Assembly (NCBI RefSeq): GCF_002055535.1
Contig: NZ_LN831034.1
Span: 1,364,001-1,428,000 of the forward strand
Origin: Streptococcus pyogenes
GTDB taxonomy: Bacteria > Bacillota > Bacilli > Lactobacillales > Streptococcaceae
Direction: 5' to 3'
Length of the DNA: 64,000 nucleotides
Shown here: positions 55,197 through 64,000 of the stretch, piece by piece
Numbering within the stretch: the first letter of the stretch is position 1
Layout: each line of letters starts with the position of its first letter
The notes under the pieces: model-generated
The model's input: the letters and a program-made list of their open reading frames with translations, nothing else
Databases searched by the model: none
Told to the model about the DNA's origin: nothing
Translations under genes and position numbers: made by a program

Positions 55197-55885
55197 CGCC
55201 TATCCACCTCAACATTTCCGGCAATAGTTGTAACGATAATTTTGACTTTTTTAAGGGATTGGTTATCCGTTTCTTTTAACTTAATAGATTCGTTGCGCAA
55301 ATCATATTGCTGACATCTAAAAAAATCAACGCTTCCGTATATGGAACTAACATCTAAAGTAACAGTGACATCAATAGGTACCAATATAGTCGTATTTCCA
55401 AAAATTTTACGTATCACAATGATATTATCCATTCCTGTCACAATAACATTGGTTAAGTCAACCGTGTCATTTCCTGAGATTCGAATGATGTTAATGTCAT
55501 CAAAACAATAATAATCACTTTCATAATTAGCAGTACCAATCCATTGATGCTTGGTATTGTTCACTTCAATCTTTTCTTCCTTGAAACGAATCAAGGCAAA
55601 GCGATTCTTCTTTTTGACTTGTGAAAAATGGTTAATGAAAATGTAAACTATCCCCAAAAGAACAGCCATGATAATGTAGGGATTAAGCATGAAAATTAAA
55701 AAAAGAAACAATAAACTGACAGTTAGTAAAAAATTATTGCGGCTATCTTGGTTATAAAAGCGTAATGCTAATAAGATAAGAACTAGAATTAGGATAAAAC
55801 TTGATAAATCATTATCCAAGATTGTCATGATACCCATAGCTAGCAGTATACACTCGATAAGTAAAAAGAATTGAAATTTTTTCAT
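55193..55885 (-). CDS. liaF: Cell envelope stress inhibitor LiaF
   Basis: A 230-residue membrane protein. Four N-terminal transmembrane segments (to about residue 105) precede a beta-rich C-terminal domain with N-T-K-H-Q-W-I-G-T and repeated V-I-V/I-V-T strands. LiaF keeps LiaS inactive without stress. Start at the ATG at 55885 with AAGGGG upstream. It opens the liaFSR operon. Confidence 0.92.
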   Translation of the reverse strand: MKKFQFFLLIECILLAMGIMTILDNDLSSFILILVLILLALRFYNQDSRNNFLLTVSLLFLFLIFMLNPYIIMAVLLGIVYIFINHFSQVKKKNRFALIRFKEEKIEVNNTKHQWIGTANYESDYYCFDDINIIRISGNDTVDLTNVIVTGMDNIIVIRKIFGNTTILVPIDVTVTLDVSSIYGSVDFFRCQQYDLRNESIKLKETDNQSLKKVKIIVTTIAGNVEVDRR

Positions 55886-55957
55886 TAGTTTCCCCTTATT
55901 TCTTTGTATTTTATCAGAATTCCTGGAAAATTGCATCTTTATATGACGAGTAGTTAA

Positions 55958-56006
55958 AAAGAATAGTTAGTGGCATGCCAGTAAAACATGAGACTAACTA
56001 TTCTTT
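55958..56006 (-). terminator. Terminator between stk and liaF
   Basis: AAAGAATAGTTAGT and ACTAACTATTCTTT form a perfect 14-bp stem with a 21-base loop and T-rich tail on the minus strand, right after the stk stop. It separates the stk operon from liaFSR. Confidence 0.87.
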
Positions 56007-56007
56007 G

Positions 56008-57906
56008 TTAAGGTGTTTGAGAAGTAGTTTCTGATGGGCTTAATTCAGTGTTGCTACCTGGTGCAGTACTATCATTTATTGAAGAACTGTTTGAACTTGA
56101 CGTTGAACTCGATGAGCTACTAGAAGAGTGTGTTTCTTCTGGATAAAGGTAAAGACTAATCTCTCCTTTATCAGACAGACTCAAAGACGTTCCATAGTAA
56201 GGAGATTGACCACTGACAATAGCTTTAGAACTAGGAGAATGAATTGGCACAAAGCCCGTTGCTGAGCTAGAGCTTGGCACATAAGCTTTTATTCTAGATG
56301 CATCTATACCTAAAGCTGTTAAGGTATTGACTGCATCTGCATAACTATATTCTGTTACCATAGGCATAGTGATCGTATCACTAACAGCAACACTGAGCGT
56401 AATTTTAGACTTTCCGTTTGGATTAAATTTATCACCCGCACTTGGCGATTGACTGATGACTGTATTTTCAGGATATTCATTAGTTACAATGCGCTCAATT
56501 TTGATTTTTGATTTTGGAACACCATAAGTTTCTATCAAACTATTCATAGCTTCTTGATAATCTAGTCCTTTGTAGTTTTCCATGTCAAAACCTTTGTTTC
56601 CAATTGACACATAAAGCGTAATGCTTGAGCCTTGCCTCTTAGCTGTTCCTGCTTTAGGATCTGTTCTAACTACATTTCCCTCAGCAACCGTATCACTCTC
56701 AATTTGCCTGATTTTACCCACTTTTAGCCCAACATCATACAGTTCTTGTTTGGCAACTTTAAGACTAGTGCCTGCTACATTAGGAACTTTCACAGAAGTT
56801 GGTTTAGTTAGTATAAGATAAGTAAAGAGTGCTACACCTACAATAAAGAAAGAAAAAAGAATTTTGAATAAAGTACCTAAAAAACGACCACTTTTTTTCT
56901 TTTTGGTGGGGGGCTGTAAAGCATCTGTTTGATTAGTTTGATCTAATCGACTTTCCTGTGTTAACACTGTTGGGGTAGGGGGAGACAATTTTACAGAAGC
57001 GGTGGGACCTGAGGCCACTTTGGGGAGGGGTTTGGTACTTTCAACATTCTCAAAGATAATCTTACGCTCCCGACTACGATTATAACTAAGCGCCGTCATT
57101 AAGTCACGACTCATTTCAAAGGTTGACCCGTAACGATCACTTAATTTCTTGGCTGTTGCTCGAATAACAACATTCTCCAAAGCTTGTGGCACATTGTGGT
57201 TCTCCTCGATAATAGATGGAAGAGGCTTTTGAAAATGTTGCAAGGCAATCGTAACAGCACTATCGCCGTCATAAGGGATATGGCCTGTCAACATCTCAAA
57301 GAGCATAATCCCCATCGCATAAATATCACTTTGAATCGTCGCTTTGGAGCCGCGAGCCTGTTCTGGAGACAAGTAATGAACACTGCCTAACATCGAATTA
57401 GTTTGTGTCAAGCTTGTTTCTGCAAAGGCTACTGCGATGCCGAAATCAGTTACTTTGACAACACCCTCCTTAGTTAGTAGGATATTTTGAGGTTTTAAAT
57501 CTCTGTGTACAATTCCTTTTTGGTGGGCTAAAGTCATAGCAGAAAGGACTTCTTCCATAATTCTAACCACTTCATTATTAGATAATGGAGCATGATTTTG
57601 AATGTATCTCTTTAGGTCAGCACCATCCACATATTCCATTACTAAAAATTGCTGTCCGTCTTCTTCACCTATATCCCGGATGGCAACAATATTGGGATGG
57701 TTCAATTCAGCCATGGCCCGCGCTTCTCGTTGGAAACGCGCAACTGCTACCTGATCTGTTTGATAATTGGTACGCAAGACCTTGATTGCAACGTCTTCAT
57801 TATCCAAGATCAAGTCATTTGCTAAATAAACATCCGCCATACCACCGCGGCCAATAGATTTCAGAATGCGATAACGACCAGCAAATAATTTGCCAATCTG
57901 AATCAT
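56008..57906 (-). CDS. stk: PASTA-domain Ser/Thr protein kinase
   Basis: A 632-residue membrane kinase. Kinase domain 1-270 with K42 (V-A-I-K-V-L-R), catalytic D136 in H-R-D-L-K-P-Q-N, and D-F-G. A single membrane span lies near 345-365. Three PASTA domains follow (about 372-575), binding muropeptides, then a Ser/Thr-rich tail. It controls cell division and envelope homeostasis with its phosphatase PppL, which overlaps by 4 bases upstream. Confidence 0.95.
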   Translation of the reverse strand: MIQIGKLFAGRYRILKSIGRGGMADVYLANDLILDNEDVAIKVLRTNYQTDQVAVARFQREARAMAELNHPNIVAIRDIGEEDGQQFLVMEYVDGADLKRYIQNHAPLSNNEVVRIMEEVLSAMTLAHQKGIVHRDLKPQNILLTKEGVVKVTDFGIAVAFAETSLTQTNSMLGSVHYLSPEQARGSKATIQSDIYAMGIMLFEMLTGHIPYDGDSAVTIALQHFQKPLPSIIEENHNVPQALENVVIRATAKKLSDRYGSTFEMSRDLMTALSYNRSRERKIIFENVESTKPLPKVASGPTASVKLSPPTPTVLTQESRLDQTNQTDALQPPTKKKKSGRFLGTLFKILFSFFIVGVALFTYLILTKPTSVKVPNVAGTSLKVAKQELYDVGLKVGKIRQIESDTVAEGNVVRTDPKAGTAKRQGSSITLYVSIGNKGFDMENYKGLDYQEAMNSLIETYGVPKSKIKIERIVTNEYPENTVISQSPSAGDKFNPNGKSKITLSVAVSDTITMPMVTEYSYADAVNTLTALGIDASRIKAYVPSSSSATGFVPIHSPSSKAIVSGQSPYYGTSLSLSDKGEISLYLYPEETHSSSSSSSSTSSSNSSSINDSTAPGSNTELSPSETTSQTP

Positions 57907-58643
57907 TCGACGTCCTCACTTTCGTTATGAACCAAAGCGATTGTAATATTATCTAGGCCTCCTCTTAGGTTAGCTAAGTCAATCATTTCTTGGTTTTTTT
58001 CATCAAGACTAACCTTACTGCCCAAGATAGTCACAATTTCATCATTTGAAATCATATTGGTTAGACCATCACTGTTAATGACAAGATAATCCCCTGGCTC
58101 CAAAACCCTCACTCCTAAATCAGGCTCTACTGGGGAAGCTTGACCAATAGATTGAGTGATAATATTTCTTTGTGGATGGCTAGCAGCTTCTTCTTCTGTG
58201 ATCTGTCCTGCCTTAACCAACTCATTCACTAAAGAATGATCACTGGTCAATAAGGTATAATGCCCATCATGGACAAGACCAATCCGTGAATCACCAATAT
58301 GAGCATAAATGGCGCTAGATTCAACTAAAGCTACTGCTTCAACAGTCGTTCCCATTCCTTTAAAGTCTTCTGATTGGCCTAGATCATAAATCCGTTGATT
58401 TTCTGACTGGATAGTTTCAAATAACCAATCTCTAATCTGACTTAACTCTGTGAAGTCTGTTTTTACCCATTCTCTTCCCAGGTCTGTGACTGTCATCTCA
58501 CTGGCAATATTTCCAGCTCTGTGGCCACCCATACCGTCTGCTAAAATCACTAAAGTGATGCCTTTTTTATTATCAAACTTATTGATAAAATCTTGATTGT
58601 TTGAGCGTTTTTGCCCAATGTCTGTTTTTAATGAAATCTTCAT
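57903..58643 (-). CDS. pppL: PP2C-type Ser/Thr phosphatase
   Basis: A 246-residue phosphatase of the PPM family: D-G-M-G-G-H-R-A-G (about 37), G-D-S-R-I-G, then L-T-S-D-H-S and a C-terminal D-N-I-T-I. It reverses Stk phosphorylation. The stop overlaps the stk start. Confidence 0.95.
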   Translation of the reverse strand: MKISLKTDIGQKRSNNQDFINKFDNKKGITLVILADGMGGHRAGNIASEMTVTDLGREWVKTDFTELSQIRDWLFETIQSENQRIYDLGQSEDFKGMGTTVEAVALVESSAIYAHIGDSRIGLVHDGHYTLLTSDHSLVNELVKAGQITEEEAASHPQRNIITQSIGQASPVEPDLGVRVLEPGDYLVINSDGLTNMISNDEIVTILGSKVSLDEKNQEMIDLANLRGGLDNITIALVHNESEDVE

Positions 58644-58680
58644 ACGTTTTTTCTGACTCAGTCAGTTTCCTCCTAAAATA

Positions 58681-60003
58681 CTACAAGACTCGTCTGACTT
58701 GTCCAATAAAGAAGCCATCAGTCTGGTATTGTTCTGGTGTGATAATAAGATAACCATCCTTGACAATATCTGCTTGTGTATGGTTCAGTTTTACTTGTTC
58801 AAAATTAGGATGACTCTGTAAAAATGCTTCGATGACTTGACGATTCTCCTCATCAAAAATAGTGCAAGTACTGTATGTTATTATACCACCTTTACGCAAG
58901 GTTTGACAAACACTAGACAATATCTCTAGCTGGATAGCTTGCAGAGCATTGAAATCTTGACTTTCTTTATTATATTTGATATCGGGTTTTCGACGAATCA
59001 AACCAATTCCTGAGCAAGGAGCATCCACCAAAATCTTATCAAAGCTATCCTTTTCAAAATGACGATGAACCTCTCTGGCATCTAGTTTTCTTGTCTCAAT
59101 GTTATCAGCAACTCCTAAGCGGTTAGCATTTTCCTTCACCAACTCTAGTTTATGATCATAGAGATCTAAGGCAATAACTTTACCTGTTTTTAAGTAAGAT
59201 GCTATATGAGAGGTCTTGCCCCCTGGAGCGCTACACGCATCAAGAATTATGTCGTCACCGTCAATGTTTAAAGTAGGAGCTACAAGCTGACTGCTTTCAT
59301 CTTGAATAGTGATGTCCCCATTTGTGAAATAATCACTGGCTGCAAAATGACCTGACGCTTTGGTTAAACCAGTTGCTGATAAAAGGGAACGTTCTGCATC
59401 TAAAGCCTCAGCAACTTCCTCTAGCTTCAAAGGGTCTGTCACGCGAATACTAGCCTTACTACGCACAAATAAACTTTCCATGATGGCCACTGATCTGTCA
59501 GAACCAAATTGGTCTTCTAACTTTTTAACCAACCAAACAGGCAGTGAATACTTGACCGAATAATACTTATTTCGACGCTTAATTGTTTCCATATCTGGGA
59601 GAGGATGGCTGGTGAATTGACGTAAAATAGCATTGACAAACTTCTCTGCACCTTTTTTATTGCCACGATTTTTGGCAATACCAACCGCATCGTTAACAAT
59701 GGCATGCGCTGGTAACTTATCTAAATAAGTCAGTTGATAAAGACTGAGCATAAGGAGATAATAAACCCATTTGTCCAATTTATCTCGGTCTTTGACATAA
59801 TGGGCTAAATACCATTCCAAGCTAATTTTACGTGAAACGGTACCATATACAATCTCAGTTAATAGAGCTCTGTCCTTAGCAGATAAAGCTTTATTGCTTA
59901 GTTGCTGATTAAGCGCTATGTTTGTGTAAGCCCCCTGATCAAAAATAGCTTCAATGACAAGGAGGGCTTTGCCTCGCGTACTTTTTTTCCAATTATCTGC
60001 CAA
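58681..60003 (-). CDS. rsmB: 16S rRNA m5C967 methyltransferase RsmB
   Basis: A 440-residue enzyme. An N-terminal NusB-like RNA-binding domain (to about 150) is followed by the methylase domain with [16 protein letters not shown] (catalytic Cys) and S-T-C-T. It methylates C967 of 16S rRNA. It overlaps the end of fmt by 11 bases. Confidence 0.93.
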   Translation of the reverse strand: MADNWKKSTRGKALLVIEAIFDQGAYTNIALNQQLSNKALSAKDRALLTEIVYGTVSRKISLEWYLAHYVKDRDKLDKWVYYLLMLSLYQLTYLDKLPAHAIVNDAVGIAKNRGNKKGAEKFVNAILRQFTSHPLPDMETIKRRNKYYSVKYSLPVWLVKKLEDQFGSDRSVAIMESLFVRSKASIRVTDPLKLEEVAEALDAERSLLSATGLTKASGHFAASDYFTNGDITIQDESSQLVAPTLNIDGDDIILDACSAPGGKTSHIASYLKTGKVIALDLYDHKLELVKENANRLGVADNIETRKLDAREVHRHFEKDSFDKILVDAPCSGIGLIRRKPDIKYNKESQDFNALQAIQLEILSSVCQTLRKGGIITYSTCTIFDEENRQVIEAFLQSHPNFEQVKLNHTQADIVKDGYLIITPEQYQTDGFFIGQVRRVL

Positions 60004-60928
60004 TGATGTCCCCTACTTCAAGTTTTCTACCAATGCCGTTTAAAAAGTCTATTATTGACATTTTAGGTTTACCAGCCGGTTGCACAACGATCAAGGACAA
60101 AGCACCTTGTCCAGTAGCTATTACCAAAGATTTTTTGGTTTTGACAACAACTTGTCCAGGTAATCCCTCTCCTTCAGCTAGTTGAGCTTCGTAAATTTTT
60201 AAACGTTGCCCCTCTAAAAACGTATGCGCTACCGGCCAAGGGTTCATACCTCGAATATGATTGAACACTTCTTGATTAGACATTGTCCAATCTAATTTTT
60301 CATGTTCTGGAGAGATATTAGGTGAAAAAGTAGCTTGGCTGTGATCTTGAGGAATAGGTTTTAATTCTCCAGAAAGATAAGCTGGCAAACTATCCAAAAG
60401 TAAGTCTCGACCAATGATGGCTAATTTCTCAAAAAGAGTACCTACATTATCGGTTTCAAGAATTGGAGTGCTTGCTTTAGCGACCATGTCACCTGCATCC
60501 ATTTCTTTAATCATTTCCATAATAGTAACGCCGGCCTCTTTATCTCCATTCATAATAGCATAATGGATAGGTGCTCCACCTCGATATTTAGGTAACAATG
60601 ATGCATGTACATTAATAGCAAATGAAACTGAATCAAGTAATATTGTTGGTAAAAATTGGCCAAATGCTGCTGTAATAATACCATCTGCACCAAGTCCCAT
60701 AATCTCAATGAGTTCTTGAGAGCCTGATAATTTTTCCGGCTGATAGATTGCTATTCCATGCTCAAGAGCTAATTGCTTTACAGGTGTTACCTTAATATCT
60801 TTTTTGCGTCCAACAGCTCGATCAGGCTGAGTAACCACTCCTAAAATCTCATAGGCAGGATTATCTAGCAAGCCCTTCAATACAGTTGCTGAAAATTGGG
60901 GAGTTCCCATAAATAATAATTTTATCAT
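59993..60928 (-). CDS. fmt: Methionyl-tRNA formyltransferase
   Basis: A 311-residue enzyme. It formylates initiator Met-tRNA. Catalytic region: [18 protein letters not shown]. The order priA-fmt-rsmB is common in Firmicutes. Confidence 0.94.
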   Translation of the reverse strand: MIKLLFMGTPQFSATVLKGLLDNPAYEILGVVTQPDRAVGRKKDIKVTPVKQLALEHGIAIYQPEKLSGSQELIEIMGLGADGIITAAFGQFLPTILLDSVSFAINVHASLLPKYRGGAPIHYAIMNGDKEAGVTIMEMIKEMDAGDMVAKASTPILETDNVGTLFEKLAIIGRDLLLDSLPAYLSGELKPIPQDHSQATFSPNISPEHEKLDWTMSNQEVFNHIRGMNPWPVAHTFLEGQRLKIYEAQLAEGEGLPGQVVVKTKKSLVIATGQGALSLIVVQPAGKPKMSIIDFLNGIGRKLEVGDIIGR

Positions 60929-60989
60929 GACTTTCCTCTTTGTATTTTTATTATATCATAACTGATCATCCTAGATTTAGTGATTTACC

Positions 60990-63374
60990 TTATAAAAATT
61001 GTTGCGGTTCACAATCAATAATTAGTTTTAAATGACGATTATCTGCTTCTTGACTCCAATCAAGAATACGATTGAGCGTCTCTTCTAGGTTATCTTCAAA
61101 ACGGTATTTTAACAAAATTTGATAGTGGTATAAATTGTGTGTTCTAGCAATTGGCTTAGGAGTCGGTCCTAATATTTTAATATTATCCGATAAGTGACTC
61201 TTTAGCAGTTCTGTAACTTGATAAGCTTTTTTTACAACCGATGCTTCTAAACGATGCGAAAGCGTAATACCCACTGTAAAGTAGTAAGGGGGATAAGCCA
61301 TTTGATGACGAATAGACATCTCATAACGGTAAAAAGCTTCAAAATCTTGTTTCTTAGCTAATTGAATAGCATAGTGATCGGGATTATAAGTTTGAATCAA
61401 GACCTCTCCTGGCTTATGGGCACGGCCTGCCCGACCAGCAACCTGTGTTAACAATTGAAACGTTTTTTCTGACGCTCGAAAATCCGGCAAATTTAAGGAA
61501 GTATCTGCATTTAGTACCCCAACTAAAGTCACATTTGGAAAATCCAGTCCTTTGGCAATCATTTGCGTCCCTAACAAAATATCTGCTTCCTGGCGACCAA
61601 AACTATCTAGTATGGTTTTGTGACTTCTTTTTTTTCGTGTGGTGTCAACATCCATTCTCAAGATCTTAGCTTCTGGAATAACCCCTTGCAATTCATCAAA
61701 AGCTTTTTGAGTTCCAGTGCCATAATAGCGGATACTATTGCTATGACACTCAGGACAAGTAATTGGGATAGGTTTTTGAAACCCACAGTAATGGCAATTC
61801 ATAGTTTTAGTATCCATGTGAAGGGTTAAAGAGATATCACAGTTGGGACATTTGTCCACATAACCACAGTCCCGACACATCACAAAACTAGAATAACCAC
61901 GTCTATTTAACATTAAGACAACTTGTTCTTTTTTAACCAAACGTTCTTTAATCTTATCAATCAAATATGGGGTAAAATTACTAACTGCTTGCTGTCCAAT
62001 ATAATCACGAAAATCAACAATCGTTACTTCTGGAATCTTAGCAAGAGGGTTTGCTCTTTGCGTTAATTGAATAAAATGATAGACACCCTTACTAGCCCTT
62101 GCTCGGCTTTCAATACTTGGCGTAGCAGAGCCCATAACCACAACTGCTTGATGGTGTTTAGCTCTGAGCAGGGCAACCTCTCTGGCATGGTATCTAGGGT
62201 TGCTTTCTTGTTTATAGGTTGATTCATGCTCCTCATCGATAATAATTGCACCAATCCGCTCTAGTGGGGAGAAAATAGCAGAGCGGGCACCAACCACAAC
62301 CTTAGCCTGTCCTGTTTTTATCTTGCGCCACTCATCAAACTTTTCACCATCTGATAAGCCTGAATGCATAATAGCCACTTGCTTTCCGAAACGGGAAATA
62401 AAACGAGAGGTCATCTGAGGAGTCAACGAAATTTCTGGCACTAAAACAATGGCTGTCTTATCCTGTTTTAAAACCGCTTCGATGATATGAAGATAAACTT
62501 CTGTCTTACCCGAACCTGTAATCCCTTCAATCAAAAAAGGTTTACTCGGTTTCCCAATTTGTTCAACAATTTCAGTAACAGCTGACGCCTGCTGTTCATT
62601 TAAGGTTAAAAAAGAAGATGGTTTGATCTGGTCAAAATAGGACTCACTGCGATCAATTGGACGTTCGTCAATACGAATTAAGTGATTTGTCACAAAGTAA
62701 GCCACCACATCTCTAGAAAAGGCTTGATAAAGCGTTGCAAGTTTAGCTTCCTTCGTATGGGTTAGCAGATAGTCTTTTAATAATTGACGCTTTTTGGCAC
62801 GACTAGAGATGGGATGTACCGCTAAGGCGTCTAAGTCGACGTGATAATATTTTTCTGTCTTTAGGTTTTTCTTGTCTTTGGCTAAATAACTAACAGTAAT
62901 ATGCCCAGCTTGTATGCCCTTAAGAGCTATTTTTTCCTTCTCGCGGTCTAAGGTAGAATATAAGACAGATGGTTTTCCTTCAAAAAGAAAGTCCCTATCA
63001 GACTTTTTTAGACCTGACTCTGGCCTTAGCACTTTATCATAGTTAGAGTTAAGAAGATTAGGAATCATTGCTTTTAAGAGCGTGATTTTATAAGAAAAAA
63101 CTGTTTTTCGAAGCTGATCAGCAAGGGTCAATTGCTCTTGGTTTAGGACTGGCTCAGGATCTAAAACGGTCTGAATCAGTTTAAGAGAGCTTGAATCTTC
63201 TTGGCCAAAACCAATAATAAAGCCTTGCAACAAACGATTCCCTTTTCCAAAAGGAACATGCACACGAGAACCAAGCTGCACGAGAGAAACTAACTCTTTT
63301 GGAATACCATAAGAAAATGGCTTGTCCGTTTGCATCAATGGAATATCTACAATCACATGAGCTACTTTTTCCAT
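60990..63374 (-). CDS. priA: Primosomal replication protein N' (PriA helicase)
   Basis: Start at ATG 63374 (GGAG at suitable distance) gives a 794-residue helicase; longer in-frame starts are unlikely. Walker A G-I-T-G-S-G-K-T-E-V, D-E-E-H-E box, a Cys cluster (C-R-D-C-G-Y-V-D-K-C-P-N-C) binding zinc, and Q-V-A-G-R-A-G-R motif VI. It restarts stalled replication forks. Confidence 0.95.
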   Translation of the reverse strand: MEKVAHVIVDIPLMQTDKPFSYGIPKELVSLVQLGSRVHVPFGKGNRLLQGFIIGFGQEDSSSLKLIQTVLDPEPVLNQEQLTLADQLRKTVFSYKITLLKAMIPNLLNSNYDKVLRPESGLKKSDRDFLFEGKPSVLYSTLDREKEKIALKGIQAGHITVSYLAKDKKNLKTEKYYHVDLDALAVHPISSRAKKRQLLKDYLLTHTKEAKLATLYQAFSRDVVAYFVTNHLIRIDERPIDRSESYFDQIKPSSFLTLNEQQASAVTEIVEQIGKPSKPFLIEGITGSGKTEVYLHIIEAVLKQDKTAIVLVPEISLTPQMTSRFISRFGKQVAIMHSGLSDGEKFDEWRKIKTGQAKVVVGARSAIFSPLERIGAIIIDEEHESTYKQESNPRYHAREVALLRAKHHQAVVVMGSATPSIESRARASKGVYHFIQLTQRANPLAKIPEVTIVDFRDYIGQQAVSNFTPYLIDKIKERLVKKEQVVLMLNRRGYSSFVMCRDCGYVDKCPNCDISLTLHMDTKTMNCHYCGFQKPIPITCPECHSNSIRYYGTGTQKAFDELQGVIPEAKILRMDVDTTRKKRSHKTILDSFGRQEADILLGTQMIAKGLDFPNVTLVGVLNADTSLNLPDFRASEKTFQLLTQVAGRAGRAHKPGEVLIQTYNPDHYAIQLAKKQDFEAFYRYEMSIRHQMAYPPYYFTVGITLSHRLEASVVKKAYQVTELLKSHLSDNIKILGPTPKPIARTHNLYHYQILLKYRFEDNLEETLNRILDWSQEADNRHLKLIIDCEPQQFL

Positions 63375-63414
63375 TTGCTTCTCCTTTTCTGTCATGGACA
63401 TCGTACTAAATATG

Positions 63415-63449
63415 AAAAAATCTAAGATTTCTGAAACCTTAGATTTTTT
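63415..63449 (-). terminator. Terminator after rpoZ
   Basis: AAAAAATCTAAG and CTTAGATTTTTT form a perfect 12-bp stem overlapping the rpoZ stop. It would reduce transcription into priA on the minus strand. Confidence 0.85.
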
Positions 63450-63756
63450 CTCCTTCTTCTTCTTTTTCTTTGGCAATTTGTTCTTTGATTTTACGTTCCT
63501 CTTCCTCTTTGGCCAAGCGTTCTGCCTCAATCTTAGCACGGACAGCTTCACGTTTAGCTGAAGGATCTGGGTGAATCACAACGTTTCCTGATTCAATTTC
63601 TTCAAGTGCCTGAAGTGTTGACTTCACTGATTTAAATTCTTGAGTTGGAGTGGCACCAGCTTCTAGTTCATGGGCACGTTTGGCTTGTAAAATCACAAGT
63701 GAATACTTGGATGGTACTTTATCTAATAAGGTATCAATGGAAGGTTTTAACATCAT
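63439..63756 (-). CDS. rpoZ: RNA polymerase omega subunit
   Basis: A 105-residue omega subunit: [28 protein letters not shown], then a charged C-terminal helix. It stabilises RNA polymerase. It lies 15 bases after gmk, as in many Firmicutes. Confidence 0.95.
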
Positions 63757-63771
63757 AATGCTTACTCTTTT

Positions 63772-64000
63772 CTATTTAGCTTTAAAGGAATTTTTTGTTA
63801 TTTTAATCATTTTATCATAACGACCAATCACGCGCTCCACACGAAAGTGTTCTGTCTCAATGATACGCTTAACCCGCTCAGCTGCCAAGGCAACTTCATC
63901 ATTAACAACTGCATAATCGTATTCGCGCATAAGGGCAATTTCTTCTTTTGCTCTTTCAATACGTTGAGCTATGACTTCTTGACTATCTGTACCACGACCA
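63772..64000 (-). CDS. gmk: Guanylate kinase, C-terminal part
   Basis: Only the last 75 residues are visible; the gene continues beyond the right edge. The frame reads [17 protein letters not shown] and [12 protein letters not shown], the adenosine-contact region of guanylate kinase, then ends with TAG. It phosphorylates GMP to GDP. Confidence 0.92.
   Translation of the reverse strand, partial: GRGTDSQEVIAQRIERAKEEIALMREYDYAVVNDEVALAAERVKRIIETEHFRVERVIGRYDKMIKITKNSFKAK

Overview
The window is Firmicute DNA of low to moderate GC and most likely comes from Streptococcus pyogenes, or a very close pyogenic streptococcus. The main reasons are a phage-encoded hyaluronate lyase of the HylP type in the tail module, a prophage inserted just upstream of recX, and a chromosomal order seen in this group: recX, ntdp, a tRNA array, an rRNA operon, hpf, comFC/comFA, cysK, liaFSR, stk/pppL, rsmB, fmt, priA, rpoZ, gmk.

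About 1-38.2 kb is most of a temperate siphovirus prophage. Its left end, where lysogenic conversion genes usually sit, runs off the window. Read along its own minus-strand direction from the right, it has: integrase (plus strand); a lysogeny block of a DUF4041/T5orf172 protein, an ImmA-like peptidase and a CI-like repressor (plus strand); Cro-like and antirepressor genes under four 16-bp operator-like repeats; an early block with DUF771, an initiator containing iteron-like repeats, a DnaC-type loader, Gp157, ERF recombinase, SSB, RusA and many small overlapping genes; an ArpU-type late regulator; then packaging, head, tail, hyaluronidase, holin and lysin genes, ending with a SocA/DUF4065 antitoxin-like gene that leaves the window.

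Several parts of the prophage are unusual. A gene-free stretch (about 23.83-24.40 kb) has its own promoter and terminator and at least nine inverted repeats, two of them tRNA T-arm look-alikes, so it probably encodes a large structured noncoding RNA. The major capsid gene ends at a perfect A AAA AAG slippery site, and a -1 shift adds a 17-residue tail that stops just before the next gene. The MuF-type head protein has a C-terminal domain resembling a small nuclease/toxin and is followed by an overlapping small acidic ORF, a possible immunity gene. Three genes near the packaging module are broken or split: terL by a small insertion, a ParB-MTase by an in-frame TGA, and a small ORF by an in-frame TAA.

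From 38.3 kb onward the DNA is ordinary core chromosome: recX and ntdp (plus strand), a decayed IS110-family transposase, seven tRNAs, 5S-23S-tRNA-Ala-16S (all minus strand), then ribosome hibernation, competence DNA uptake, cysteine synthesis, cell-envelope stress (LiaFSR) and Ser/Thr kinase-phosphatase genes, with rpoZ and the end of gmk at the right edge. Functions are assigned from recognisable protein sequence and gene order. No database search was run, so domain family names are recollection-based.
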